64,000 nucleotides of DNA from Streptomyces sp. NBC_01381 (lineage in GTDB: Bacteria; Actinomycetota; Actinomycetes; Streptomycetales; Streptomycetaceae), in NCBI RefSeq assembly GCF_026340305.1, contig NZ_JAPEPI010000002.1:2170001-2234000 (forward strand). Direction: 5' to 3'. How positions within the stretch are numbered: position 1 is the first letter of the stretch; every line of letters starts with the position of its first letter. A model generated the notes under the pieces. That model was given only the letters and a program-made list of their open reading frames with translations, ran no database searches and was not told where the DNA came from. Below, in pieces: positions 42,096-51,706 of this stretch. A program made the position numbers and the translations under genes.

Positions 42096-43574
42096 ATGTC
42101 CCGCAGCACCGGCCACGGCACGCCGATCGGCACCGACCCGAACTCGGAAGCGGGCGGGCCCGTGCCGCCGCCTGCGTACCGGTGGCGGTGGCACGCCTTG
42201 GCCGCGGTGCTGGTCGCCGAGGCGATGAATCTGCTGGACGCCACGATCGTCCAGGTTACGGGCCCGGTCATCCACACCGATCTGGGTGGAGCGGACGCCG
42301 CCATCCCGTGGTTCAGCGCCTCCTACACCCTCGCATTCGCGCTCGGGCTGCTGACCGGCGCCAGGCTCGGCGACATCGCGGGCCGTCGCCGCGTCTTCCG
42401 CATCGGCGTCGCCGCGTTCGCCGCCACGTCCCTGGCATGCGCGCTCGCGCCGACCGCCGAGGCGCTGATCGGGCTGCGCGCGCTGCAGGGCGCCGCCGCG
42501 GCGCTGATCATCCCGCAGACGTTCGGCCTGATCCGGGCGATGTTCGACGGCGACGAACTGCCCAAGGCGCTGGGCGCGATCGGCCCCGTCATGGGCCTGT
42601 CAGCGGTCCTGGGCCCGGTGCTGGGCGGGGTCCTGACACACGCCGACCTGCTGGGCTCGTCGTGGCGCGCCTGCTTCCTGGTCAACCTCCCCCTCGCCGC
42701 CGTCGTCCTGGTCATCGCACGGCGGCTGCGCGAGGACCGCGCGCCGGTCCGGCCGCGCCTGGACCCGGTGGGGACGGTGCTGGCGATGACCGGCACCGCG
42801 CTGGTGGTGTGCCCGCTGGCGACCGGCACGCCGGGACCGGCCGGATGGGCGGCGGCGTGCACGGGCGCGGCCGTCCTGGTGCTGTTCGTCTCCCACCAGC
42901 GCCGCACCGCGGGCCGCGGCCGGGCCCCGCTGATCGAACCGGCTCTGCTGCGCGGCCGCGCGTTCCCCGCCGCGCTGGCCACCTCCACGCTGTTCTTCGC
43001 CGTCATGAACGGCGTCATGATCACCGTGGTCCTGCACCTGGAACTGGGCCTGCACCGCGGCCCGCTCACCGCGGGCCTGACCCTGCTGCCGTGGTCTGCC
43101 GGGCTGGCCGCCGGGTCATGGGCGGCAGGGGCGTACCTGGTCCCGCGGCACGGGACCCGCGTCATGCACGCCGGGATCGCTGCCCTCGCTGTCGGGCTTG
43201 CCGCCGCGATCGTCGCCCACCGGTCCGCCGCGCCCGACGCGTACCCGGCGGCGCTGCCGTTCGCGCTCGCCGTCGCGGGCCTGGGCACCGGCCTGTTCAC
43301 CCCGCCGTTCTTCACCACCGCGCTGCGCGGCGTCGGCCCGCAGGAGACCGGCTCGGCGGCCGGGCTCCTCAACGCCGTCCAGCAACTCGGCGGCACGCTC
43401 GGCGTCGCGGTGGTCGGCGGCGTCTACCTCGCCGGAGACGGCACCCCGCGCGGCGCTGCGCAGGCCGCGCTCGGCACGGCCGGGGCAATCCTGGCGGCGA
43501 CCGCGATCGCCGCGGCCGCGATGACGGGACGGCGCGGAACCCGTTCGCGACCCGGATCTCCGACCTGGGCGTGA
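42096..43574 (+). CDS. MFS drug exporter, 14-helix (DHA2/EmrB-QacA type)
   Basis: A 492-residue membrane protein. Motif A is GARLGDIAGRRRVFRIG (about 88-104), and the N-terminal ALAAVLVAEAMNLLDATIVQ with VTGPVIHTDL is the DHA2 start. The antiporter motif C appears as GLSAVLGPVLGGVLTH. Fourteen helices can be counted, the last being AALGTAGAILAATAIAAAAM. ATG 42096 has AGGGGA seven bases upstream. It would expel drugs or metabolites using the proton gradient. The divergent Lrp-type gene is its likely regulator. Confidence 0.93.
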   Translation: MSRSTGHGTPIGTDPNSEAGGPVPPPAYRWRWHALAAVLVAEAMNLLDATIVQVTGPVIHTDLGGADAAIPWFSASYTLAFALGLLTGARLGDIAGRRRVFRIGVAAFAATSLACALAPTAEALIGLRALQGAAAALIIPQTFGLIRAMFDGDELPKALGAIGPVMGLSAVLGPVLGGVLTHADLLGSSWRACFLVNLPLAAVVLVIARRLREDRAPVRPRLDPVGTVLAMTGTALVVCPLATGTPGPAGWAAACTGAAVLVLFVSHQRRTAGRGRAPLIEPALLRGRAFPAALATSTLFFAVMNGVMITVVLHLELGLHRGPLTAGLTLLPWSAGLAAGSWAAGAYLVPRHGTRVMHAGIAALAVGLAAAIVAHRSAAPDAYPAALPFALAVAGLGTGLFTPPFFTTALRGVGPQETGSAAGLLNAVQQLGGTLGVAVVGGVYLAGDGTPRGAAQAALGTAGAILAATAIAAAAMTGRRGTRSRPGSPTWA

Positions 43575-43779
43575 CAGGCACGACGGCCCTCTCAAGATCT
43601 ACGGCGTCTACCAGACGTGGTTGAACGCCCAAAGCTGGTGTCACCCACATCCGTCTCCGCCGGACCAGATCAACTGAGACCACGACCAGCATTCATTCCT
43701 GCGGAACCAGATCAACTGAGAAATCCCCATCGTGGCGTCTCAACCCATCTGGTCGCCACAGGTCACACCCGTTCCGGGG
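43575..43779. other. Spacer with a 16-bp direct repeat
   Basis: ACCAGATCAACTGAGA occurs at 43664-43679 and 43706-43721, 42 bases apart. It may be end sequence of a lost IS or an operator. No gene is seen. Confidence 0.5.
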
Positions 43780-43940
43780 CTGCCGCCTCAAGCGATGGAA
43801 GCGCCGTCACTACAGCAGCCACGCCAAGATCTGCTGCCTCGGCGAGCAGGCCATGGCCCACCTGAAGGGCTGGCGTCTACTTCGAAGCTCCGCTGCAGCA
43901 CCAACCGCGCCACCGACATCGTGAAGGCCGGTGTCCCGTT
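43780..43940 (+). pseudogene. DDE_Tnp_4 transposase C-terminal relic, opposite orientation
   Basis: HYSSHAKICCLGEQAMAHLK then GWRLLR, and after a missing base KLRCSTNRATDIVKAGV. This is the C-terminus of the IS5-like transposase group seen in the next feature, but on the other strand. Confidence 0.65.
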
Positions 43941-43974
43941 GCAAGTGATCTGGTTCGTGATCAGGGCACCCGAA

Positions 43975-44511
43975 CCGCCCGCCAGCACCTTGATACGCCG
44001 TATCCGCCCAGCATTTGAGTGCCGCGTCGGCCATGACCTCAACGATTCCGTGAGGCCGGGCGGCGGTCAGATCGTGGGTCGAGCCGGGCAGGGTGGGCGA
44101 GACCCAGAGCAGGCGACCAAAACGGATCAGTGAGGACTTCGACGTTCATGCCATGGTATTTGTGCCTCCCCGAGCAATACGGGGTGTCGGCGGCGATCCG
44201 GTCGATCGGCAGCAGGGTGCCGTCGAGGAAGACGAACGCCTTCGCCCGGGCCGTCCGTATCGCCTCGGTCAGGGACGGAACACTTCGACGGCCTCGCGCA
44301 TGTAGACGGAACACGGTCGCGATCCCGATGCCGAACCCCGTGGCGAGCTGGGCGTAGGTATCGCCGCACCGCAGATGCGCCAGCACCAACAGGGCCTGGC
44401 GTCCAGTCGGCAGACGTCGCCGCTGTGTCCCGATCTCCCGCTGCCGGGCCGCGAGTTGCCGGCTCAGGTATCGCAGAGTGCGGTTGGACAGATCGATCGC
44501 CGACGGGTAGA
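43975..44511 (-). pseudogene. IS5-like (DDE_Tnp_4) transposase, multiply frameshifted
   Basis: The minus strand reads LIYPSAIDLSNRTLRYLSRQ, LVLAHLRCGDTYAQLATGFG, KAFVFLDGTLLPIDRIAADT, SGRHKYHGMNVEVLTDPF and, in another frame, MADAALKCWADTAYQGAGG, where it stops matching. The start codon position holds GCG where the 56-kb relative has GTG. The matching C-terminal end lies on the opposite strand just to the left, so the 3' part was inverted or came from another copy. Confidence 0.72.
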
Positions 44512-44672
44512 TAAGCGCTCGAAGCTCCTGGCAGACATGGGTGATCTTGGTTGAGAACCCGTCTACCGGGAGCTTCGTTGTTCCCAGGGACGTCCAACTC
44601 TGGACAACGCCTCGATGTTGGAAAACACTCCGGCTTTGATGCCGTTTAGAGGTCGCGCAGATAGGCGCCCGG
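44512..44672. other. IS junction DNA, no gene seen
   Basis: Presumed terminal sequences of the two flanking transposase relics. Confidence 0.35.
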
Positions 44673-45506
44673 TCATGGGCGGCGTCGAGGACGTGTGTCC
44701 CAGCGGTGGGTGGTCCAGGCTCGGCGGATCAGGCTACGGACGGTGGTGATCGTGTCGGCGAGGTCGAAGAAGGCTTCGATGACGCTGCCTCGTCGTTCGT
44801 AGCAGCGTGCGAGTCGGTGGAAGGCGTTCTGCCAGGCGAGGGTGCGTTCGATATGCCACCGCCGGGTGGCCTGGACGGGTGCCTTGTCCCCTTGTGGGTG
44901 ATCCGGCCGTGCAGTCCCCGCTCGCCGAGCCGGGTGCGCGACTTGGCCAAGTCATATCCGGCATCGAGGTGCACGGTTACCTCGTCGGGTAGTGGACCAA
45001 GTTCGGCCAATAGATCGAGTGTTGGGGCCAGGAGCGTGGCAGTTGGCGCCGGCCAGGACGCGACCGAGGGGGATGCCGTAGCCGTCGGTCATGCCTGAAC
45101 GCTTCATGCCCTGCTTGCCCCGGTCGACCGGTGAACGTCCGGCTGCTTCCCCGCCGCCCGGGGCCTTGGTGATAGCTCCGTCCACGGCGATCTGATCGAG
45201 GACGAGACCGACGATGCGGTCATAGGCGTCGAGCGCCATCTGCTTCAGTCGGGCGAACAGCCCCAGATGTATCCACTCGTCCCGGCGGTTGCGGATCGAG
45301 GTGGCCGAGCAGGTGGAGTCCGCGATCGCTTCATAGGAGCAGCCGAAGGGAAGGACTTGCAGCAGCTTGTCGAACACGATCCTGTCGCTGATCCGGCGCC
45401 GGTGGCAGCCCAATGGGTGGGCCGGATGGAACTCGGGCCGCGGGGGCAACAGGGCAGCGAATTGGTCCCACAGTGGTTCGGTCAGCCATGACGGCAGCGC
45501 AGGCAT
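44673..45506 (-). pseudogene. IS5-family transposase with two frameshifts
   Basis: From ATG 45506 (GGGAG upstream): MPALPSWLTEPLWDQFAALL, CHRRRISDRIVFDKLLQVLP, QIAVDGAITKAPGGGEAAGR (first Asp) and YGIPLGRVLAGANCH. A shift near 45030 leads to LAELGPLPDEVTVHLDAGYD (second Asp) and HGRITHKG; a second near 44895 leads to RRWHIERTLAWQNAFHRLAR (Glu) and RAWTTHRWDTRPRRR. All catalytic residues remain, but the frame is broken twice. Confidence 0.82.
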
Positions 45507-45605
45507 AGGTCTCCCGTGATCACAGAGCATCAACTTCATGTTCACGGAACCTGCGCCTGTCTCGTCTGGCAGCTGGCCCCACCCGTTGACTGTCTGCGCG
45601 GCCTC

Positions 45606-45980
45606 TCAGTCCAGGGCCTTGCGGACGGCGGTCAGGATGGCTTGGGTGTCGGCGCCGAGAGCGCGGGCCGCTGATGTGAAGTTCCGTGCCAGCATGGCGA
45701 GTTGCTCTGCGTTGGGGTGCATTCGTTCGGACGGGAGTGCCGCGACCCGAGTGTCCGCGCCACGGCGGGTGCGGATCAGCTCGACGGCCTCCAGTTCGCG
45801 GTAAGCGCGAGCCACTGTGCCCGGTGCCAGGCCCAGGTCGGCAGCGAGCTGACGCACGGTGGGCAGGCGTTCGTCCTCGGTCAGTTGGCCGGTGACGATC
45901 AGGGCTGCGAGTTGGGTGCGGATCTGCTCGTACGGCGGAACCGGGCTGGCTGTGTCGACGCGGACGGAAGGGCCGGTCAT
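45606..45980 (-). CDS. GntR-family regulator, YtrA subfamily
   Basis: Start at ATG 45980 gives 124 residues: VPPYEQIRTQLAALIVTGQL, LPTVRQLAADLGLAPGTVAR and AYRELEAVELIRTRRGADTR form the winged helix, and the short C-terminal helical part (MHPNAEQLAMLARNFTSAAR) is of the YtrA size. YtrA members usually control ABC exporters or membrane proteins encoded next to them; none is seen here. A palindrome upstream (46107-46121) may be its operator. The longer frame to 46175 lacks a start with a ribosome site. Confidence 0.85.
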   Translation of the reverse strand: MTGPSVRVDTASPVPPYEQIRTQLAALIVTGQLTEDERLPTVRQLAADLGLAPGTVARAYRELEAVELIRTRRGADTRVAALPSERMHPNAEQLAMLARNFTSAARALGADTQAILTAVRKALD

Positions 45981-46447
45981 TGTCGGACTGCTTGGGGCGC
46001 CACCAGAGTGAACAGGGCCAGCCACGGTGGACCCTTTCCCTTCCCCATGCACTGTCCAACGAGCCGACCACCAAAGGGAGATGGCCGCCGAATCCGTTTC
46101 TGTTAGCTCACTCTTAGTGAGTGTGAGGTCCAGCGCGTGTCGGTCGGGTGCTGCCAATTCTGGACCGGAATCCACACGGATGCGCGCCGGGCAACTCCAG
46201 ATCGTGTGGGAGCCGATCCGCGAGGGCCGGCGTTCCGAGCACCATCCGCCAAGACCCGAGGATCAGCTGGTCGGTGAAGGCACGGTCCACTGGCCAGGCG
46301 CCCTCATCACGGACCTCGCTCCGGGGCTGAATTGCGGACAAGCCGGTCCGGCCTGACGGACACCAGAATTCCCAATGGGTGGATACATTAAAAGAGTGAG
46401 GCCCGACACGGGCCAATAGCTCCAACTCACCTACGTGGAGGGCGCTT
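45981..46447. other. Promoter side of the GntR gene, no gene seen
   Basis: Only the palindrome at 46107-46121 stands out. Frames on both strands have no motif. Confidence 0.4.
46107..46121. promoter_or_regulatory. Palindrome CTCACT-CTT-AGTGAG, possible GntR operator
   Basis: A perfect six-base inverted repeat around CTT, 127 bases before the GntR start, in a locally AT-richer stretch (TTAGCTCACTCTTAGTGAG). GntR operators are typically short palindromes near the gene. Confidence 0.4.
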
Positions 46448-48979
46448 CTACACCCCGTCGGTAAGGCACTGCGCGATGCCCGTCTCGGTGTCCGTCTCCA
46501 AGGCGGCTCTGTACTCCGTTTGGTATGCGGTGTCGCCGATGTGATGGCGGATGCGGAGCTCGGTGGCCATACGAGCGGCGACGAGTTGGGGCATGCCCAT
46601 CTGAGGCCGGCCCAGGGTCTGCCAGATCTGCTGGCCGGTGCCGAGCAGGTGGGCCGCCCGTTTCCCACGACCCGCGGCCGCGATCGCCGAAGCCTTCAAG
46701 TCGAGGGCTGCGGCACATCCGAAGCTGTCGTTCAGCCGGGCCGTTCCCTCGACGGCCGAGCGGGCCAGGGCAGCGGCCTCGTCCGGCCTCCCCAATTCGA
46801 GGGTAGCCAGCGCCCGTGCGTAGTGGGCCCAGCCGCCCATCCACGTGTCACCGATCTCCGTGCAGTACCTGCCCAGGTCCTGTGCGGTGGCCAGGGCGGG
46901 GCCGGCTTCCCCGAGGCGGGCATGAGCTGCCGATCTGGCCAGCCGGAGCAGGGGCCATGCCGCCTCGTACGAGCCCTCGCCGCCGGGTGAGCCGGGTGCG
47001 ACGGCGAATACCTCGACGGCGCGGGCCAGTGCTCCACGCATTCTGAGACTGCTGCCTTGGAGGTAGGAGGCGGCAGCGAGCATGTCCGGGCTGCCGGTGT
47101 CGTGGGCGGCCTTGCGGAGCTGGGCCCCCAGCCGGCTACTGGCCTTGCCGTCGCCTTGCTGGATGGCCGTGATGCCGCAGGCCCACAGCGCCTTGGCATA
47201 CCGCGGATCCGCGCAGCGCCGCGGATCCGGCTCGTGGCCGAGGTCGAGCGCGCGCTGCAGATAGCGGTAGCCCTCGCGCGCGTGCCCGCAGCCGAACCAG
47301 AAGAACCAGAGCGCGCCGCCCATCTCCAAGGCGGTGGAGCCGTCGCCCTCGGACAGGCAGAACTCCAGTGCGGCACGGAGGTTGGCGTGCTCGGCGGCCA
47401 TGCGCTCGTACCAATAGACCTGGACGGGTCCCATCCACTCGGCGTCAGCTCGGTGAGCCAAGTCGAGGTGGAAGTCCCGGTGGCGGCGTCGGGTCGCACT
47501 CACCTCGCCGAGGTCCTCCAGCCACTGCCCGCACTGCTCGCGCACCGTGTCCTGCATGTCGTAACGCATGGAGCCCGGGCCGTCCGCCCTGCGCCCGACG
47601 ATTGACTTGGCCACCAGGGCGTCAAGGAGAGGAGTGAGCTTCTCGGGCGAGAGCGGGCCGCCAGAGCAGACTGCCTGCGCGGCGCTCAGATCGAAACCGC
47701 CTGCGAAGACTGACAGGCGCGCGCAGAGCAGTCGCTCCAGCGGTTCGCCCAGCTCATGCTCCCGGTCGGTTGTGGTGCTCGAAGCCCGATGCGGCGGGGG
47801 CGGGGACAGGTGACCGGCCGCCCGGCTGTCCGGCAGGTTGCGCTGCGGAGCATCAACGGACCCGCAACTGCCGGGTGTTGGCAGCCGATGCCGGGCGATC
47901 TCCTCGAGTCCCTGTTCGGTCATCGCTGTAATGGCGAGCTCGTCGCCGACGGCCCGGCACCACACCCGAGCGCCGGCGAAGCCGGGTGGGGCCGGATAGC
48001 GGGCGGCGGAGAAGCCGATCGTCTGGTCGTTGTCGATGACACACTCCTCGCCGAGCACAGCGTCGTACGGGGCGGCCGGAACGGGATGCAGGTGATCGCG
48101 CTCGGCGACCAGTCGCGAGACCGGCGGGGCCTCGGCGGCGCGATGTGCACGGGTGTTGGCCTGCTCGCACCAGGCATCGCAGGCTGCGGTGAGTTCCGCG
48201 AGCGAGCCGTACTCGCCGCGGAGCGGCGCGGTGGTGGGTACCAGGTCGGCTTCCGTGATCCGCACGATCTCCTCGACGCCGCCCGGCGCCTGCGGGCTGA
48301 ACGCCTCGCAGGCCGCGACCGTGCACCCGTAGTGCGTGCCCGCGGCCACCAGCTGCGGGTCGTGAAGCGCGTTCCCCAGGGCCCGGTCGACCGTCACGGT
48401 CCCTGAGGCGCCGGTCAGGACGTATGTGGGGACTCCGCCGATCCGTCGCAAGGTGGTGTCGAGGCAGGACACCCAGGTGCCAGGTGTCCGGTCCCAGGCC
48501 GGGAGCAGCACCCGGAACCTTGACCAGGACAGCCAGGCACAGAACAACTGGGTGCGACGCCCGGCGACCGTGGGGCCCTGGCCCCAGTCGGCCTGTAGCC
48601 ACATGCCCGGCTCGGGTACCCAGGGGCGGTGGTGGCGCCAGTGGCCGTCCTTCCAGGCCGCTTTCACTTCGGTGACTGCCCTGCGGGTGGTGCGTTCGGT
48701 TCCGGTGAAACCCATGGCCACGAGGCGCTGGTGGACCACATCGGCACGGATACGTCCCTTGGAGTGATCAACCAACTCCTCAATCTTGGGGAGGAATGGG
48801 TCGGTGACCCGCGGGCGGCGGGCTGCCTGGCCCGGTGCAAGACCGGCCTGGCGGCGGTCGACGTACTTCTTGACGGTCTTCGGGTCGCACCCGGCCAGCC
48901 TGGCGGCCGAGAAGGCGCAACGAGTCAGGTCGTACGCCTCAAGGATCTTGGCGATGTCTCTGGGTGACTTGGTCAACAT
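46448..48979 (-). CDS. istA: In-frame fusion of IS21 IstA-like transposase with regulator C-terminus
   Basis: One open frame of 843 codons. Residues 1 to about 390 are IstA: MLTKSPRDIAKILEAYDLTR, helix-turn-helix DPKTVKKYV, MWLQADWGQGPTVAGRRTQL (first Asp), YVLTGASGTVTVDRALGNAL and PGGVEEIVRITEADLVPTTA (Glu). The second catalytic Asp (family L-T-D-N) is Gly. After a Pro/Ser/Thr linker (about 395-415) it becomes an AfsR/LuxR-ATPase-type regulator C-terminus: LLCARLSVFAGGFDLSAAQA, RYDMQDTVREQCGQWLEDLG and TPR-like helices to the end. The ATPase core and any LuxR helix-turn-helix are absent. The junction is near 47780. Confidence 0.8.
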   Translation of the reverse strand: MLTKSPRDIAKILEAYDLTRCAFSAARLAGCDPKTVKKYVDRRQAGLAPGQAARRPRVTDPFLPKIEELVDHSKGRIRADVVHQRLVAMGFTGTERTTRRAVTEVKAAWKDGHWRHHRPWVPEPGMWLQADWGQGPTVAGRRTQLFCAWLSWSRFRVLLPAWDRTPGTWVSCLDTTLRRIGGVPTYVLTGASGTVTVDRALGNALHDPQLVAAGTHYGCTVAACEAFSPQAPGGVEEIVRITEADLVPTTAPLRGEYGSLAELTAACDAWCEQANTRAHRAAEAPPVSRLVAERDHLHPVPAAPYDAVLGEECVIDNDQTIGFSAARYPAPPGFAGARVWCRAVGDELAITAMTEQGLEEIARHRLPTPGSCGSVDAPQRNLPDSRAAGHLSPPPPHRASSTTTDREHELGEPLERLLCARLSVFAGGFDLSAAQAVCSGGPLSPEKLTPLLDALVAKSIVGRRADGPGSMRYDMQDTVREQCGQWLEDLGEVSATRRRHRDFHLDLAHRADAEWMGPVQVYWYERMAAEHANLRAALEFCLSEGDGSTALEMGGALWFFWFGCGHAREGYRYLQRALDLGHEPDPRRCADPRYAKALWACGITAIQQGDGKASSRLGAQLRKAAHDTGSPDMLAAASYLQGSSLRMRGALARAVEVFAVAPGSPGGEGSYEAAWPLLRLARSAAHARLGEAGPALATAQDLGRYCTEIGDTWMGGWAHYARALATLELGRPDEAAALARSAVEGTARLNDSFGCAAALDLKASAIAAAGRGKRAAHLLGTGQQIWQTLGRPQMGMPQLVAARMATELRIRHHIGDTAYQTEYRAALETDTETGIAQCLTDGV

Positions 48980-49590
48980 CCCTCCCGGTGCGGGAGAGTT
49001 GACGTCCTCTTCTGGGGCGCCATGGCACGGCTCGGGGAAGTCATGTACACGCGCCCTCCTGGCCGCCGTCGTTGACGTATGGGATAACCACGCATATGAG
49101 GGTGTGTGTCACCGGGCGGCCGACAGTGACGTTTCACTACCCTTCGTGCCCCAATGAACAACCTGCGCGCCCCCACAGATCAAGTCGGTGGCATCCGCCA
49201 GGGAATTCGCTGCACGGTGTCCCTGGGGTGCTCAACTGAGATGTCCCAAATTACCTATGCAGCAAGCGAGTTGAATCCATTTGTCTCATGCTGACAGCGG
49301 ACCGGTGCAGATCCTCGTGGGCGGGCAGTTCGGTCCGGCCTCGCGGACACCAAGCATCCCGTCATACGGACGCGATAACCGCGACCGCATGCCACAACGG
49401 CGACCACGACCACCAACTCACCTACGGCAAAGGCGATGAGGCTCGCTCCGAACGGGCAGGTGATCCAGCCGAACTGAACCGTCAAGCCGAGAGCACGCCT
49501 TCACGCGCTGGCGGTACAGCCGCTTCCGGATGCCCGACGCTTGCCCGGGGCGCAGCGGAAACCCGCTTCCGTCCCGAGCGTTGACCGTGG
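48980..49590. other. IS21-side flank, no gene seen
   Basis: GACGTTTCACTACCCTTCGT (about 49129-49148) resembles IS21-type end sequences. A minus-strand frame with a hydrophobic stretch (49255-49485) has no ribosome site. Nothing else is supported. Confidence 0.35.
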
Positions 49591-49818
49591 GTGGACGCGA
49601 ATTCCTCCGGGCCGATTACCTCGACCCATCACGCCGCGCTGACCGGCGCGTACTGGCTGGACAGCTCGGTGCACCGGGCCGACGCCAGCCCGCGCCGCCT
49701 ACCCGCGGCCGCAGCACCCGCACGGGCCGTAGCTCTCCCCGGAACGTGGTACGCGATAGCAGCACTCGCCTGCCTGACCGTCCTGGCCGCGCTCCTCTGC
49801 ACGACGTTCTCCCGGTGA
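49591..49818 (+). CDS. Possible small single-helix membrane protein
   Basis: GTG 49591 opens 75 codons: MDANSSGPITSTHHAALTGA, a Pro/Ala/Arg stretch and a C-terminal membrane helix LPGTWYAIAALACLTVLAAL. GTGG precedes the start and no clear Shine-Dalgarno is visible. No family. Confidence 0.35.
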   Translation: MDANSSGPITSTHHAALTGAYWLDSSVHRADASPRRLPAAAAPARAVALPGTWYAIAALACLTVLAALLCTTFSR

Positions 49819-50193
49819 AAGGCCACGGGTTCTCCCGGTGAGGGCCATGGCCGGAAGGAGACGCCACCCCGGCACCAGGCTCATCCCATGATGTGGTCAC
49901 GACCTGAAGGCAACCTCGCCTCAGCGCACACACACAGGACGGCTCCCCTCAGGTGTCCAGGGAGCCGGCCGCCCGTAGCTCCCCACGGGCGGCCGGTCTG
50001 CGCGTTGTCGGTGATGCGCAGGCCACTGCCTCGCCCTCCTGCGCGGGAGCGCCGTGCCACGGTGCGTCGGCAGAAGGGCGAGGCGGCCTTCATCAGGCGC
50101 AGTGTGGCCGACTGCGCTGAGGCGCTGGCCAACCCGGCGTGGGGCAGTGCGCCTCCGCCGTGGGCCCCGGGACGACGCGAGGAGATAGACCTG
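49819..50193. other. Spacer with strong hairpin, no gene seen
   Basis: Contains the hairpin at 49965-49996 and the promoter side of the Crp-type gene. Confidence 0.4.
49965..49996. terminator. Terminator-like hairpin
   Basis: CCGGCCGCCCGT (49965-49976) pairs perfectly over 12 bases with ACGGGCGGCCGG (49985-49996). Confidence 0.7.
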
Positions 50194-50816
50194 ATGACCG
50201 ATGCCGCACCCGCCGCCGCGGAGGGCGCCAGGAACTGGTGTTTGGCCGAGGTCGACATCTTCTGCGACCTCAGTGAGCAGGAGATGGCTGGCATCGCAGA
50301 GGCTGCGCCGGTGAAGACGTACGGGGCTGGGAAGTTGCTGTTCGCTCCGACCGAGCCCTGCGAGGTGCTGTTTCTCCTCAAGCAGGGCCGGGCGTGCGTC
50401 TGCCGCGTCTCTGCCGATGGCCGAGCGCTGACCACGGCCATCGTCACACCCGGCACGAAATTCGGCGAGATGGTCCTGCTCGGGCAGCGGATGTACGGCA
50501 ACTGCGCCGAAGCCCTCGACGACGTCACCGTCTCCGTGATGACCTGCACCGACGTCCACCGACTGCTCCTCGCCCACCCGCGGATCTCCGCCCGCATTAC
50601 CGCGATCCTCGGCCGTCGGCTAGCTGAGCTTGAACAGCGCCTGTTTGACAGCGTCTTCAAGACCGTCGCCCAGCGCGTAGCCACCACCCTGGACACCCTC
50701 GCCACTGCCCAGCCTTCGGCAGGCCCTCTGCGGCCCACGGCCCGGCATCCGCAGATCGCCTTCACCCACGAACAGCTTGCCGCGCTCGCTGGCACCTCCC
50801 GCGAAACCTGCGCTAA

Positions 50817-51706
50817 CAACGGCTAACACAATGAGGTGGATCGCTCCTGCTTGCCGTGCCCAGGGCGGGAGTTGAGCGTTCTCTCGGTGTGGGGACGTCG
50901 CCGTGGATCGTTTCGGATGAACTGTGGGATCACCTCGAGCCGCTGCTGCCGCAGCGTGAGCGACGCTTCCGGTATCCGGGCCGCAGGCCGTTGCCGGACC
51001 GGGAGGTGCTGTGCGGGATCTTGTACGTGCTGCACACCGGAATCCAGTGGGAGTACCTGCCGCAGGACCTCGGTTTCGGCTCGGGCATGACGTGCTGGCG
51101 CCGTCTGCGGGACTGGAATGAGGCCGGCGTGTGGCAGCGGCTGCACGAGGTCCTGCTGGCCGAGCTGAACGCGGCCTCACGGCTGGACTGGTCCCGGTGC
51201 GTGGTCGACTCCTCCCACGTCAGGGCTTTAAAAGGGGGCAGCACACGGGCCCCTCGCCGGTCGACCGGGGCCGGGCTGGCTCCAAACACCACTTGATCAC
51301 CGACGGGCACGGCACTCCGCTTGCGGTCCTGCTGACCGGCGGCAACCGCAACGACGTCACCCAACTCCTGCCGCTGCTCGATGCGATCCCGCCCATCCGC
51401 GGCCGGGTCGGCCGTCCCCGCCGCAAGCCGGACTCGCTGTTCGCCGACCGCGGCTACGACCATGACGTCTACCGCGACCAGGTCCGCGCCCGCGGCATCG
51501 TGCCCGCGATCGCCCGCCGCGGCACCCTGCACGGCACCGGACTGGGCACCTACCGCTGGGTCGTGGAGAGAAGTTTTGCGTGGCTGCACGGCTTCCGACG
51601 TCTGCGCATCCGATGGGAACGCAGGGCCGACATCCACGAAGCGTTCCTCAAACTCGCCTGCTGTCTCATCACCCACCGACAACTCGGCTCATTGTGTTAG
51701 CCGTTG
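50817..51706 (+). mobile_element. IS5-family (IS427-like) element, copy B, 890 bp
   Basis: Ends CAACGGCTAACACAATGAG (50817) and its perfect complement ending at 51706, flanked by TAA on both sides (50814-50816 and 51707-51709). It matches copy A at 12909 closely but is nine bases longer. It sits in the helix-turn-helix of a Crp-type gene. Confidence 0.92.
50856..51700 (+). CDS. IS427-like transposase of copy B, made by -1 frameshift
   Basis: OrfA (GTG 50856 to 51296): SPWIVSDELWDHLEPLLPQR, LGFGSGMTCWRRLRDWNEAG and VVDSSHVRALKGGSTRAP. OrfB (-1 frame, to 51700): GPSPVDRGRAGSKHHLITDG, LFADRGYDHDVYRDQVRARG, YRWVVERSFAWLHGFRRLRI. The frames meet at GCTTTAAAAGGGGG (about 51229), where T-TTA-AAA in the OrfA frame is a textbook -1 slippery heptamer. 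All three acids (VVDSS, ADRGYD, VVERS) are intact, so this copy looks competent to move. Confidence 0.88.

Noticed and set aside
41954..43624. 556-codon frame overlapping the MFS gene on the same strand
   Set aside because: Arg/Pro/Gly composition typical of a shifted frame; the 42096 frame has 14 helices and motif A.
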